Positions 31,365 through 39,441 of a stretch of 64,000 nucleotides of DNA are shown here, in pieces (within the stretch, counting starts at the first letter, position 1; each line of letters starts with the position of its first letter). Both the position numbers and the translations under genes were made by a program. The notes beneath the pieces were generated by a model that was not told where the DNA came from, did no database searches, and was given only the letters and a program-made list of their open reading frames with translations. Source of the stretch: Acidovorax sp. sif1233 (lineage in GTDB: Bacteria > Pseudomonadota > Gammaproteobacteria > Burkholderiales > Burkholderiaceae_C); contig NZ_JAHUWZ010000001.1 of assembly GCF_019218755.1 (NCBI RefSeq), positions 930,001 through 994,000 on the forward strand, given 5' to 3'.

Positions 31365-32567
31365 CTATTGCCGGTACACGCCACCCGAGCCCACCACCGC
31401 GATGTCCACGAAGTTCGAGCCGTGGTGGTTCTGTGCGCTGAACTGGTAGCCGTAGCCGCCCAGGTCCAGGTTGCCCAGCCCCTGCATGGCCTGCACCAGA
31501 CTCGCGCGCGTCACGCCGGGCCCCGCTGCGCGCAGGCCCTCGATGAGCACGCGCGCATCCATGTAGCCGGTGTAGCGGTCGTAGTCCACGGGCTTGTCGT
31601 GGCGCTTCATCGACGCCTGGAAGTCCCGCGTGAGCGCGATGGTCGGCCGGCTGGGCGAGGGGCCCGTGCGTGCCACGGCCAGGCCGCGCGCGTCTTCGCC
31701 CAGCGCCCGCAGCACCGCCGAGCCCGCGCCCAGCGACAAGGTATACACCGGCACGCCCAGGTGTGCGCGGTTGGCGCGCACGTACGCCACCACCGGAGGG
31801 CCCGCCGCCACCAGCAGCACGGCCTGTGGCTTGTGCGCGGCCAGCGCCTTGGCGGCATCGGCGGCGTCCTGGCCTTTGGGGTCCAGCGCGTGCGAGCCCG
31901 CCATGGTGGCGCCTTCGGCCGCGATCGTTTTTTCAACCAGCGGCAGCAGCAGCTTGCCGAAATCGTTGTTCTCGTAGGCGACGGCAATGCGCAGGGTCTG
32001 CACCGCCACCAGGTTGCGCACGATCCTGACCAGCTCATCGGCATAGCTGGCGCGCGTGGTGAACAGGTACGGGTGCTGCTGCGCGCGCACCGCCGGGCTG
32101 CCGGTGTACACGGAGATCAGCGGCAGCCTGGCCTGCGCGAGGTAGGGCAGCAGCCCGATGACCTGCGAGGTGCCCGACACGCCGAACAGGGCCACCACGC
32201 CTTCTTTTTCACTCAGCTGCACGGCGTTTTCCAGCGTGCGGCGCGGGTCGAAGCCATCGTCCATGGTCACCAGGCGGATCTTGCGTCCCCCGATGCCGCC
32301 CTTGGCGTTGGCGTCCTCGATGGCGGCATCCTGGCCTTCATGGATGGGCTGCAGAAACGGTGCCATGCCGCCCGACAGCGCGGTGGACCTGCCGATCAGG
32401 ATGTCGCCCCTCACGTCTGCGCGGGGCTGCGCCTGGGCCATGGCCGGCAGTGGCGACAGCGCGGCGGCGGCCCAGCACAGCAGGGTGCGGCGGCATGGGC
32501 CGAAGGGGGCGCGGGCGGCGCTGGCGGCAAGGGCGAGGCGGGCGTCGGAGGGCGGCACAACGGGCAT
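31365..32567 (-). CDS. ABC transporter substrate-binding protein, branched-chain amino acid type
   Basis: A 400-residue periplasmic protein of the LivJ/Peripla_BP_6 family. A signal peptide (RRTLLCWAAAALSPLPAMAQ, cleavage after AMA) precedes IRVGRSTALSG-like residues (ILIGRSTALSGGMAPFL), DANAKGGIGGRKIRLVTMDDGFDP and YLFTTRASYADELVRIV. No permease or ATPase gene is adjacent, so its transporter must be encoded elsewhere. The start at 32567 places the signal peptide about 25 residues in; a shorter start cannot be excluded. The ligand is unknown. Confidence 0.9.
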   Translation of the reverse strand: MPVVPPSDARLALAASAARAPFGPCRRTLLCWAAAALSPLPAMAQAQPRADVRGDILIGRSTALSGGMAPFLQPIHEGQDAAIEDANAKGGIGGRKIRLVTMDDGFDPRRTLENAVQLSEKEGVVALFGVSGTSQVIGLLPYLAQARLPLISVYTGSPAVRAQQHPYLFTTRASYADELVRIVRNLVAVQTLRIAVAYENNDFGKLLLPLVEKTIAAEGATMAGSHALDPKGQDAADAAKALAAHKPQAVLLVAAGPPVVAYVRANRAHLGVPVYTLSLGAGSAVLRALGEDARGLAVARTGPSPSRPTIALTRDFQASMKRHDKPVDYDRYTGYMDARVLIEGLRAAGPGVTRASLVQAMQGLGNLDLGGYGYQFSAQNHHGSNFVDIAVVGSGGVYRQ

Positions 32568-32711
32568 GGGGTCTCCAGGGGCGGCAGGGGGAGCCCATGG
32601 TAGGAAGGTTGCCGCGCGGGCGGCCACGGGGTTTCCCCGCAAGCACCGTCGCCCGGGGGACTGGCCGCGCGGGGCGTTAGCATGCGCCATCCATCCGCCA
32701 AGGACTGTTCC

Positions 32712-33200
32712 ATGAATCCGATCCGCTATGCCGCCTGCGCCCTGCTGCTGCTGGGCTTTCTGGCCCCGGCCTGGGCCATCAACAAATGCACGGACGCCGA
32801 TGGCAAGGTGTCGTTCCAGGACGGGCCCTGCCCGGGCCAGGGCGAGAAGGTCGAGGTGCGGCCCGCCATGCAGGGCGCCACCCCCGTGCAGCCTGCCCCT
32901 TCCACCGCGAAGGAAGGTGCCTTCGGCGCGACCTGGCAGCGCAAGCACTATCTGCAGAACCAGGGCGTGCCCCAGGCGCGCGCGGCCGTCGAGCGCAGCC
33001 AGCAGGAATGTGCGGCCACGGCGCCGGATACCGCCGTGGCCCACGCCGGCCCGCTGCGGCGCAGCACCCTGGCCTCAGGCTCCCAGTTCGCGCAGGAGCG
33101 CGCCGCCGGTGCCGACAAGGACAAGGCCGCGTGCGAGGCGCGAACCAACGAGCTGCGCAACCAGCTGAAGTCGCTCGAAGCCGAGCTCGGCAAGCTGTAG
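32712..33200 (+). CDS. Secreted DUF4124-like protein
   Basis: A 162-residue protein. The signal peptide MNPIRYAACALLLLGFLAPAWA is followed by INKCTDADGKVSFQDGPCPGQGEKVEV, the DUF4124 signature (two Cys around a short beta-rich segment). The C-terminal part is charged and helical, AACEARTNELRNQLKSLEAELGKL, a likely coiled coil. Function unknown. It is divergent from the ABC binding protein gene and converges on the desaturase-like gene. Confidence 0.85.
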   Translation: MNPIRYAACALLLLGFLAPAWAINKCTDADGKVSFQDGPCPGQGEKVEVRPAMQGATPVQPAPSTAKEGAFGATWQRKHYLQNQGVPQARAAVERSQQECAATAPDTAVAHAGPLRRSTLASGSQFAQERAAGADKDKAACEARTNELRNQLKSLEAELGKL

Positions 33201-33219
33201 TGCGTCGGACGAACCCGCC

Positions 33220-34353
33220 TCACCCTTTCCAGGTGAACGGGAACTTGAACTGCTTGACGAACCCGTTGGGCACGTAGTCGCCCAGCACGCCATAGTGCTC
33301 GGGCCAGAGCTTGGTGCTTTTCACGGCGGTGCCGAACAGGTAGTCGAGAAACGCGAAGTGCGCCGCGTAGTTCTTGTCCAGCGCCTCCTGGTCCTGGCTG
33401 TGGTGCCAGTGGTGGAAGTTGGGCGTGACCAGCACGTAGCGCAGCGGCCCCAGGCGCACGCTCACGTTGGCGTGGTTGAACACCGCCTGGAAGCCGACGA
33501 CCACGATGTAGGCGTCGATCACCTCCTTGGAAAAGCCCAGCACGTAGATGGGCGCGAGCACCAGGGTGCGCGTGATCAGCAGCTCCAGGATGTGCTGGCG
33601 CGAGCCGGCCATCCAGTCCATGCTTTTCACGCTGTGGTGCACGGCGTGCAGGCGCCACAGCAGCGGCACCTCGTGGTAGGCGCGGTGTGTCCAGTACTGC
33701 ACGAGATCGGCCACGAGCACGATGAGGAACAGCGCCACCCAGAAGTTCAGGCCCTGCACCCAGCCGCGGATGCCGTCGTTGGCGGCCCAGCCGAAGAACT
33801 TGTGCACCAGCAGGTTGGTGGCCAGCAGCACGAAGCCCACCACCATGTGGTTCACGATGAAGTGGTGGAAATCGGTCTGCCACTCGGCGCGGAAGATGGG
33901 CTGGTCCTTGCGCAGCGCGAACAGCTTCTCGATGAAGATGAAGATCAGCGAGCTGCCCAGCAGGTCCAGGATGAACCAGTCCAGGCCGATGTAGGGCGTG
34001 TTGTCGGGAAAGTTCGGGTCCACCTCCACCTTGTGGCCGCCCAGGAAGGCGGCCAGCGCCACCATGGCGAAGGCAAACGTGGCCAGCCAGCGCGAGCGGT
34101 TGAACAGGATGTTGACCAGCGAGATGCCGCCCGCGATCGCCATGGCCGCCAGCATGATGGTGCGGATCACCGTCACGTCGTAGCTCTTGCGCAGCTGTGG
34201 CGTGGTCAGGTATTCGGGGAAGTGGAAGGCCAGCACGCCCAGGAAGCACAGGATCGCGAGCGTGAGCGCGATCACGCCCGACACCAGTCCGCGCCCCGTG
34301 CGCAGCGCGCCGTGGCTTTCGGTGAATTCATTGAGCTTGTCGATTTCGAGCAT
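33220..34353 (-). CDS. Sterol desaturase / fatty acid hydroxylase-family membrane protein
   Basis: A 377-residue multi-pass membrane protein of the fatty acid hydroxylase superfamily. Several hydrophobic helices (for example about 24-44 and 60-80) surround di-iron histidine clusters: FHHFIVNH, HRAYHEVPLLWRLHAVHH and NFHHWHHS. These enzymes hydroxylate or desaturate lipids using O2. Start MLEIDKLNEFTESHG at 34353, behind GGAGGG. The lipid substrate is not predictable. The divergent neighbour is an acyl-CoA thioesterase, which may or may not be linked. Confidence 0.9.
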   Translation of the reverse strand: MLEIDKLNEFTESHGALRTGRGLVSGVIALTLAILCFLGVLAFHFPEYLTTPQLRKSYDVTVIRTIMLAAMAIAGGISLVNILFNRSRWLATFAFAMVALAAFLGGHKVEVDPNFPDNTPYIGLDWFILDLLGSSLIFIFIEKLFALRKDQPIFRAEWQTDFHHFIVNHMVVGFVLLATNLLVHKFFGWAANDGIRGWVQGLNFWVALFLIVLVADLVQYWTHRAYHEVPLLWRLHAVHHSVKSMDWMAGSRQHILELLITRTLVLAPIYVLGFSKEVIDAYIVVVGFQAVFNHANVSVRLGPLRYVLVTPNFHHWHHSQDQEALDKNYAAHFAFLDYLFGTAVKSTKLWPEHYGVLGDYVPNGFVKQFKFPFTWKG

Positions 34354-34455
34354 GTTTTCCCTCCGGCACCCGGTGCCTTGAACTGGCTTGTGTGGCGGGA
34401 GTGTAGCGGCCGTGGCGTTGTGCCGCCGAGACGGTGCGGCCCCTAGAATCGCGGC

Positions 34456-34944
34456 ATGAACATCCCTTCCCACCAACTCAGCATGACCGTGCTCATGTCG
34501 CCCGACATGGCCAATTTCTCGGGCAATGTGCACGGTGGCGCCATTCTCAAGCTGCTGGACCAGGTGGCCTATTCGTGCGCCAGCCGGTATTCGGCGTGTT
34601 ACGTGGTCACGCTGAGCGTGGACCAGGTGATGTTCCTGCAGCCCATCCATGTCGGTGAGCTGGTGACCTTCCTGGCCAGCGTGAACTACACGGGGTCATC
34701 GTCCATGGAGATCGGCATCAAGGTGGTGGCCGAGGACATCCGCTCGCAGGTGGTGCGCCATGTGAACAGCTGCTTCTTCACCATGGTGGCGGTGGATGAA
34801 TCGCGCAAGCCGGTGACGGTGCCGGCACTGTCGCCGTCCACGGCCGACGAACGCCGCCGCTGGGAAGCGGCCCTGCTGCGCAAGGCGCTGCGCAAAGAGC
34901 TGGCGCAACGCTTCCAGCAGGTGCGCGAGTCGGCGGGCACCTGA
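34456..34944 (+). CDS. Hotdog-fold acyl-CoA thioesterase
   Basis: A 162-residue enzyme of the YciA/BFIT-like thioesterase family. It has NFSGNVHGGAILKLLDQVAYSCASRYS with the active-site Asp, VDQVMFLQPIHVGELVTFLASVNYTG and VVRHVNSCFFTMVAVDE. It hydrolyses acyl-CoA thioesters; chain-length preference is not evident. It is divergent from the sterol-desaturase-like gene. Confidence 0.93.
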   Translation: MNIPSHQLSMTVLMSPDMANFSGNVHGGAILKLLDQVAYSCASRYSACYVVTLSVDQVMFLQPIHVGELVTFLASVNYTGSSSMEIGIKVVAEDIRSQVVRHVNSCFFTMVAVDESRKPVTVPALSPSTADERRRWEAALLRKALRKELAQRFQQVRESAGT

Positions 34945-35009
34945 CGGCTTGATGGACGGGCTGGCTGGAGGTATGCGCGCCGCCGCGCGACGGCGGCGCG
35001 GGGTGATGA

Positions 35010-36449
35010 TCAGCGGACGGCGCAGAAGCCGAATTCGGCCGCCGCTCCGGGAGAGAGCGTCTTGTTCCACTCCACGCCAGAGGCGTTGAGGTTGCTGCCC
35101 GCCTGGGACCAGGTGGCGTTCCACAGGTTGTTGACGGTGCCGCTCACCGGGACGGTGATGGCCCAGTTGCCCTGGGTGGTGCCCGTGTTCACGATCTGGA
35201 CCCGCTGGCAATAGCCGGAACCCCAGTCGCTGTCCGTCGTCTGCAGGACGGAGAAGTTCGCGGCCGGGGTGGGCGTTGGCGTCGGGGTGGGGGTCGGAGT
35301 CGGCGTAGGGGTTGGCGTGGGTGTGGGCGTGGTTGCATCGCCCCACAGCCGTTGCAGCAACTGGACCTTGTCGGCGCGCACGGTGGTCCAGTCGTCATCC
35401 AGGATGCCGCCGGTGTCGCCACTGTTGGGGTTCCACGACCAGTAGAAGCCGCTGCGCATGCCCTTGCCGACCATGTAGTCCACCAGCGCGTTCTGCCACA
35501 ACACGTCGCGCGCATCGCCACGGCCCAACTTGCCGCCGAACTCGCCCAGCATCACGGCATGACCGGCCTGCACGAACTGGCCGAAATGCTGCTCCCAGAT
35601 GGCCGGCATGTTGCTCGGGAAATTGGCGGCATTGAAGTATGGCTGCACGTAGACATCCGGCCCGTAGGTGTGCGGCGCCAGCAGCAGGCGGTTGGCCGGG
35701 ATGTTCAGCGGCGTGCAGGCCAGGGGTTCCAGATTGCCGCCCCAGAAGTGCGCGTTGCCGCCCGAGCAGCTGGGGTTTTCGCCGATGCCTTCCACCGCGA
35801 TCAGCCACTGGGGCGCCACCTGCAGCACGGCCGCCGCGGCGCGCTCGGCCGCGCGGTTCCAGTCGGTGGCGTTGTTGCCGGTGCCCCAGGTGGCCGCGCC
35901 GTGGGGTTCGTTCTTGATGTCGATGCCGATCACGCCGGGCACGCCCGCATAGCGCTGCGCCACAAAGGTCAGGTCGCTGATCCACTGCTGCTCGCTGTAG
36001 CCCGGGGTGTACCAGAGCTCGCTGATGGTCTGGCAATCGGGGGTGTGGTGGTCCAGCAGCACATACATGCCGCGGTTGCTCAGCTCGCCGACGACCTTGT
36101 CCATCACCTGGATGGCCGACAGGCCCTGCAGGTCGGCATTGCGGCCGTAGTCGATGCTGCTGGGCGTGGCGGAGCCATGCAAGGTGGCGGGGCAGAAGGG
36201 CAGGCGCACGGCGTTGAAGCCCTGGGCCTGCATCTGCGTGATCATGTCGGTCCAGTTGCGTGCCCACAGGCCGTGCACCACATGGTTGCTGGTCTCGAAG
36301 CCAAACCAGTTCACGCCGCGCAGCTGGATGGCCTTGCCCGCACCGTCCAGCACCTTGCCGGCGTTGATTTCGTAGCTCCAGGCCGCGCTGGCGCTGGCCA
36401 GCAGGCAGCCGGCCAACGCCAGGCTCTTGCACAGGGTGGTGATCTTCAT
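35010..36449 (-). CDS. Secreted GH5 endoglucanase with Pro-Thr linker and C-terminal CBM2
   Basis: A 479-residue cellulase. Signal peptide MKITTLCKSLALAGCLLASASAAW (to about residue 25) is followed by a GH5 catalytic domain (about 30-360). The general acid is the Glu in IDIKNEPHG and the nucleophile the Glu in VMLGEFGGKLG; RGVNWFGFE and HTYGPDVYV are also conserved. A (Thr-Pro)n linker spans about 375-395, and a cellulose-binding CBM2 with FSVLQTTDSDWGSGYCQRV and two end cysteines follows. It cuts internal beta-1,4-glucan bonds and would be exported by type II secretion. Such enzymes are typical of plant-associated Acidovorax and Xanthomonas. The linker DNA is a run of near-identical 6 bp units. 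Confidence 0.95.
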   Translation of the reverse strand: MKITTLCKSLALAGCLLASASAAWSYEINAGKVLDGAGKAIQLRGVNWFGFETSNHVVHGLWARNWTDMITQMQAQGFNAVRLPFCPATLHGSATPSSIDYGRNADLQGLSAIQVMDKVVGELSNRGMYVLLDHHTPDCQTISELWYTPGYSEQQWISDLTFVAQRYAGVPGVIGIDIKNEPHGAATWGTGNNATDWNRAAERAAAAVLQVAPQWLIAVEGIGENPSCSGGNAHFWGGNLEPLACTPLNIPANRLLLAPHTYGPDVYVQPYFNAANFPSNMPAIWEQHFGQFVQAGHAVMLGEFGGKLGRGDARDVLWQNALVDYMVGKGMRSGFYWSWNPNSGDTGGILDDDWTTVRADKVQLLQRLWGDATTPTPTPTPTPTPTPTPTPTPTPAANFSVLQTTDSDWGSGYCQRVQIVNTGTTQGNWAITVPVSGTVNNLWNATWSQAGSNLNASGVEWNKTLSPGAAAEFGFCAVR

Positions 36450-36630
36450 GGCTCGCGCATCTCCCGAAAATGGTGTTGTGTCTGGCAGTCAGCGGGCAGG
36501 CCCCTGGCGGGCGGGCCTGCGCTCTCGCAGTGTGGGCGCCCCGCGCACCGGCGGCGTTTCCATGGATGCCAATTGTAAGAGGCTGTTCGCGGTCTTCCAG
36601 GGCGTTCGCGCCATCTTTGCGGAATGGGGG

Positions 36631-37344
36631 TCAGGCCGCGTTGCGGGTGCGGCCTGCCAGCGACACGGCCTGCAGCGAAAGGCCGTCGATTTCGTGGGTG
36701 ATGCCCGAAAGCACGTTCGCCACCACGGCAAATTCCCGCCCGTGCTGGCCCGCGCGCGCCGCCATGACCTGCGCATTGAAACTGACCACCTTGGCCTCGC
36801 GGGCCACCGTCTGGATGGACTCCACGATGCCCGCCAGTTCCTTCATGAGGGTTTCGGACTGGGCCTTGCCCACCTGGTCGAACACCGTGGTGGCGGTGTT
36901 GAGTGCCTCCAGCACGCCGTCGGTGGTCTCCACCAGCCGCGCGAGCACTTCCTCGACGCGTGGGCTGCGGCGCTCCGTCAGGTCCAGCGCGGTGGCGACC
37001 TGCTGGGCAAAGGCATCGATGACGGTGCCCACGCCTCCGGGCTGCCCATACACCTTGCGGATGCGGTCGGCGTCGGGAGCGTTGAAATGGCGGGGCGTGT
37101 CCACCAGCCGGGCCTGGCTGGCGGTGAACAGGGCCAGGGTGCCGCGCGCGGCCTTCAGGTGCAGGTCGCTGCCGCCGGCGGCCAGCACGGTTTGCAGCAC
37201 CATGCGCTGGGACAGCATGCGCTGGCGGGCGGCGAGGTTGACCAGCGACATCTCGGCATCGCGTGCCGCCGGTGGCGAAGGCATGGGCAGGGTGGAAGGC
37301 GGTGCGGACGTGCCCGGGCGTGGGGAGAGGGAATAGGCTGCCAT
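36631..37344 (-). CDS. Soluble P-box / chemoreceptor-tip protein near nitrate genes
   Basis: A 237-residue protein with no membrane segment or signal peptide. An N-terminal AARQRMLSQRMVLQTVL (about 38-54) matches the P-box-like motif of type IV pilus MCP/NarX sensor domains. The C-terminus (about 175-237) has VSFNAQVMAARAGQHGREFAVVANVLSGITHEID, the hairpin tip of chemoreceptors, cut short after the tip. It is downstream of cobA on the same strand, 183 bp away. It could be a nitrate-responsive signalling protein; that is inferred from the motif and location. Start MAAYSLSPRPGTS is uncertain by a few codons. Confidence 0.78.
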   Translation of the reverse strand: MAAYSLSPRPGTSAPPSTLPMPSPPAARDAEMSLVNLAARQRMLSQRMVLQTVLAAGGSDLHLKAARGTLALFTASQARLVDTPRHFNAPDADRIRKVYGQPGGVGTVIDAFAQQVATALDLTERRSPRVEEVLARLVETTDGVLEALNTATTVFDQVGKAQSETLMKELAGIVESIQTVAREAKVVSFNAQVMAARAGQHGREFAVVANVLSGITHEIDGLSLQAVSLAGRTRNAA

Positions 37345-37527
37345 GGTGGTCCTTGTGCTCATTGCATTCAGATACATACTTCAAGCAATAGCCGGGCCAG
37401 CGCGTGGCCGCCGGATGGCCGCCGTGCGGGGGAACGATGGGACCGCCAGCGGTGTGCCGTTGGCCGTGGGGCGCACGGTGCGGCGGCCCCGGCCGGGACC
37501 GTGGGGAGGCGGCGTGGCGTCCTCGGC

Positions 37528-38349
37528 CTACACGGCGCGGCGCGCCAGGGGAGCGTCCTGCGATGCCAGGGCCACGCCGCGCACCACATCGCCCACCACG
37601 ATCACCGACGGGCTGGCCAGCCCTTCGTGGGTGATGGTGGCATGCAGCGCTCCCAGCGTGGTGACGGCCTGCCGCTGGTGCGGCAGGCTGGCGTGCTGGA
37701 TGATGGCCACGGGGGTGTCGGCCGGCAGGCCGGTGAGCAGCTCCTGCTCGATGGTGGCAGCGCCACTCACGCCCATGTAGATCACCAGCGTGAGCCTGGC
37801 GTCGCGGGCCGTGGCGGCCAGCTGGCGCCAGTCGGTGCCCGCGTCGCCGGGCTTGGCGTGGCCGGTGACGAAGACCACGCCGTGGGCATGCTCACGGTGG
37901 GTGAGCGGTGCGCCCAGCGAGGTCAGGCCCGCCAGGCCCGCCGTGATGCCGTTGACCACGGTGACGGGCACACCGGCGGCGCGCAGGTGCTCCACTTCTT
38001 CACCACCACGGCCAAAGATGAACGGATCGCCACCCTTGAGGCGCACCACGTTCTCGCCTTCGTTCACCGCCATCAGCATCAGCTTTTCAATGAAGGCCTG
38101 GGGGGTGCTCTTGCAGCCGCCGCGCTTGCCCACGTAGATGATGCGTGCCGTGGGAGATGCGTGGGCCACGATGGCATCGCTCACCAGGTCGTCCACCAGC
38201 AGCACGGTGGCTGCCTGGATCGCCTTGAGGGCCTTGATCGTCAGCAGCTCCGGGTCGCCCGGGCCCGCGCCGACCAGCGTGCAGCTGCCGCCGGTGCCCA
38301 GGTGGGGCTTGGAGGGGGGCAGGGTGGCGGGGGGTGTGGGGCGGCTCAT
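37528..38349 (-). CDS. cobA: Uroporphyrinogen-III C-methyltransferase
   Basis: A 273-residue SAM-dependent enzyme that makes precorrin-2, the precursor of sirohaem. Motifs are LVGAGPGDPELLTIKA, VGKRGG, VRLKGGDPFIFGRGGEE and VVNGITAGLA. There is no N-terminal CysG-type oxidase/chelatase domain, so those steps are encoded elsewhere. Sirohaem is the cofactor of NirB encoded upstream in the same operon. The start overlaps the ybiB stop by 4 bp (ATGA), showing translational coupling. Confidence 0.95.
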   Translation of the reverse strand: MSRPTPPATLPPSKPHLGTGGSCTLVGAGPGDPELLTIKALKAIQAATVLLVDDLVSDAIVAHASPTARIIYVGKRGGCKSTPQAFIEKLMLMAVNEGENVVRLKGGDPFIFGRGGEEVEHLRAAGVPVTVVNGITAGLAGLTSLGAPLTHREHAHGVVFVTGHAKPGDAGTDWRQLAATARDARLTLVIYMGVSGAATIEQELLTGLPADTPVAIIQHASLPHQRQAVTTLGALHATITHEGLASPSVIVVGDVVRGVALASQDAPLARRAV

Positions 38350-39269
38350 GGGGATGTCTCCGAAACTGTTTGATCGGCAAGTTGCAAGATATGTTCCACC
38401 TGGCGCGCAATCGCGGGTGGAACCGGCAACTCACCCGCCAGCACGCGGCGCGTGTAGGTGGCGGTCGTGGCGACGTCGATCTCGGCCGGCAGGCCCGGCA
38501 CCTCGCTGGCCGTGCCGGGCTGCTGCGCTTCCAGCACCTTGTGCACGCCGTGCACGAAACCGTCGTAGCGGGGCGTGCGGCGGGGGTCGGTGGCGACCTC
38601 GCCTTCCAGGCCGCGCGAGAGCAGCGCGCTCATGCCCAGCGTGTGGAAGGTGGTCTGCAGCATCTCGAAGTATTCAGGATGGGTGTAGGCCGTGACCACC
38701 ACCGAGGGCCCCGCGCACGGGCTCATCAGCTTGACCACGCTGTGCCCGGGGTTGCGCAGGCCCACCACCTCGCGCACGGCCAGCAGGCGCGCCAGGCCCG
38801 CATGCAGGTGCTGGGTATGGATGTGGCGCACGCTGCCGTTTGCTATTTTTTCAGGAGCTGTCAGCGCAGGTACATCGAGGGCCAGCAGCACATCCGATGC
38901 CAGAATGCGGCGCGCCTCGGTGCGCATGCCATGCAGCAGCACGGGCAGGCCCTCGCGCGCCAGCAGCAGGGCCAGCAGCGGCGTCAGCACGGGCAGCTTG
39001 CGCGCACCGTTGTAGCTGGGCAGCACGATGAGCGGTCGGTCGGTGGCGGGCAGCAGGGCCAGGCGCTGGTGCGTGGCATCCAGGAAGCCGCACATCTCCT
39101 CCGAGGTCTCGCCCTTGATGCGCATGGCCAGGCAAAAGGCGCCGATCTCCAGGTCGCTCACCTGCCCATCCAGCACCTGGCCGAACAGATCCGTGGCCTG
39201 CGCGCGCGCGAGTGGCTTGGCGCCGCGCGCGCCGCGCCCGATCTCCTTGATGTACTGACTGATGCCCAT
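38346..39269 (-). CDS. ybiB: YbiB/TrpD2-family DNA-binding protein
   Basis: A 307-residue protein with the anthranilate phosphoribosyltransferase fold: IGRGARGAKPLARAQATDLFGQVLDGQVSDLEIGAFCLAMRIKGET, then VLPSYNGARKLPVLTPLLALLLAREGLPVLLHG. YbiB proteins lack the enzyme activity of TrpD and bind nucleic acids; in E. coli YbiB is part of the DNA-damage response. It is fixed in this nitrate operon between nasA and cobA. Residues about 133-144 (LTAPEKIANGSV) come from a partial AGCGCTT repeat. Start MGISQYIKEIGRG. Confidence 0.92.
   Translation of the reverse strand: MGISQYIKEIGRGARGAKPLARAQATDLFGQVLDGQVSDLEIGAFCLAMRIKGETSEEMCGFLDATHQRLALLPATDRPLIVLPSYNGARKLPVLTPLLALLLAREGLPVLLHGMRTEARRILASDVLLALDVPALTAPEKIANGSVRHIHTQHLHAGLARLLAVREVVGLRNPGHSVVKLMSPCAGPSVVVTAYTHPEYFEMLQTTFHTLGMSALLSRGLEGEVATDPRRTPRYDGFVHGVHKVLEAQQPGTASEVPGLPAEIDVATTATYTRRVLAGELPVPPAIARQVEHILQLADQTVSETSP
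38839..38873. repeat. Half copy of the AGCGCTT repeat, in frame inside ybiB
   Basis: TTTGCTATTTTTTCAGGAGC followed by TGTCAGCGC is the left half of the family layout (TTTGCTAT...AGCTGNCAGCGC). The right half is missing. It encodes about 12 residues of YbiB in frame. Confidence 0.7.
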
Positions 39270-39282
39270 GGTATTTTTTTGC

Positions 39283-39382
39283 GGACTTGTGAAACAGGGC
39301 TCCAGCGTCGTTATTTCGGCTTGCCGTACAGGCGTACTGTCTGCGCCGAAAATGCCTAGCTGGAGCCCTGTTGCACAAGTCC
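39283..39382. repeat. Structured nested-helix repeat, copy B (between nasA and ybiB)
   Basis: Outer arms 39283-39306 and 39359-39382 pair over 24 bp with one mismatch. On the minus strand the inner helix is ATTT(T)CGGC with GCCGAAAT and the apical helix GTAC with GTAC around GCCT. Conserved internal loops are AGGC/AACGAC and GCAGACA/GGCAA, identical to copy A. It lies in the 172 bp gap between the nasA stop and the ybiB start, within the nitrate operon. Confidence 0.9.
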
Positions 39383-39441
39383 TTGTGGGGGTTCTAGGGG
39401 GAACTGAGCCGCTATTTTCCTGCAACCCAGAGAACTTTTGG

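Noticed and set aside
35245-35345. Regular short repeat that could suggest a CRISPR or tandem element
   Set aside because: The units are 6 bp with no spacers and encode the Thr-Pro linker of the cellulase.
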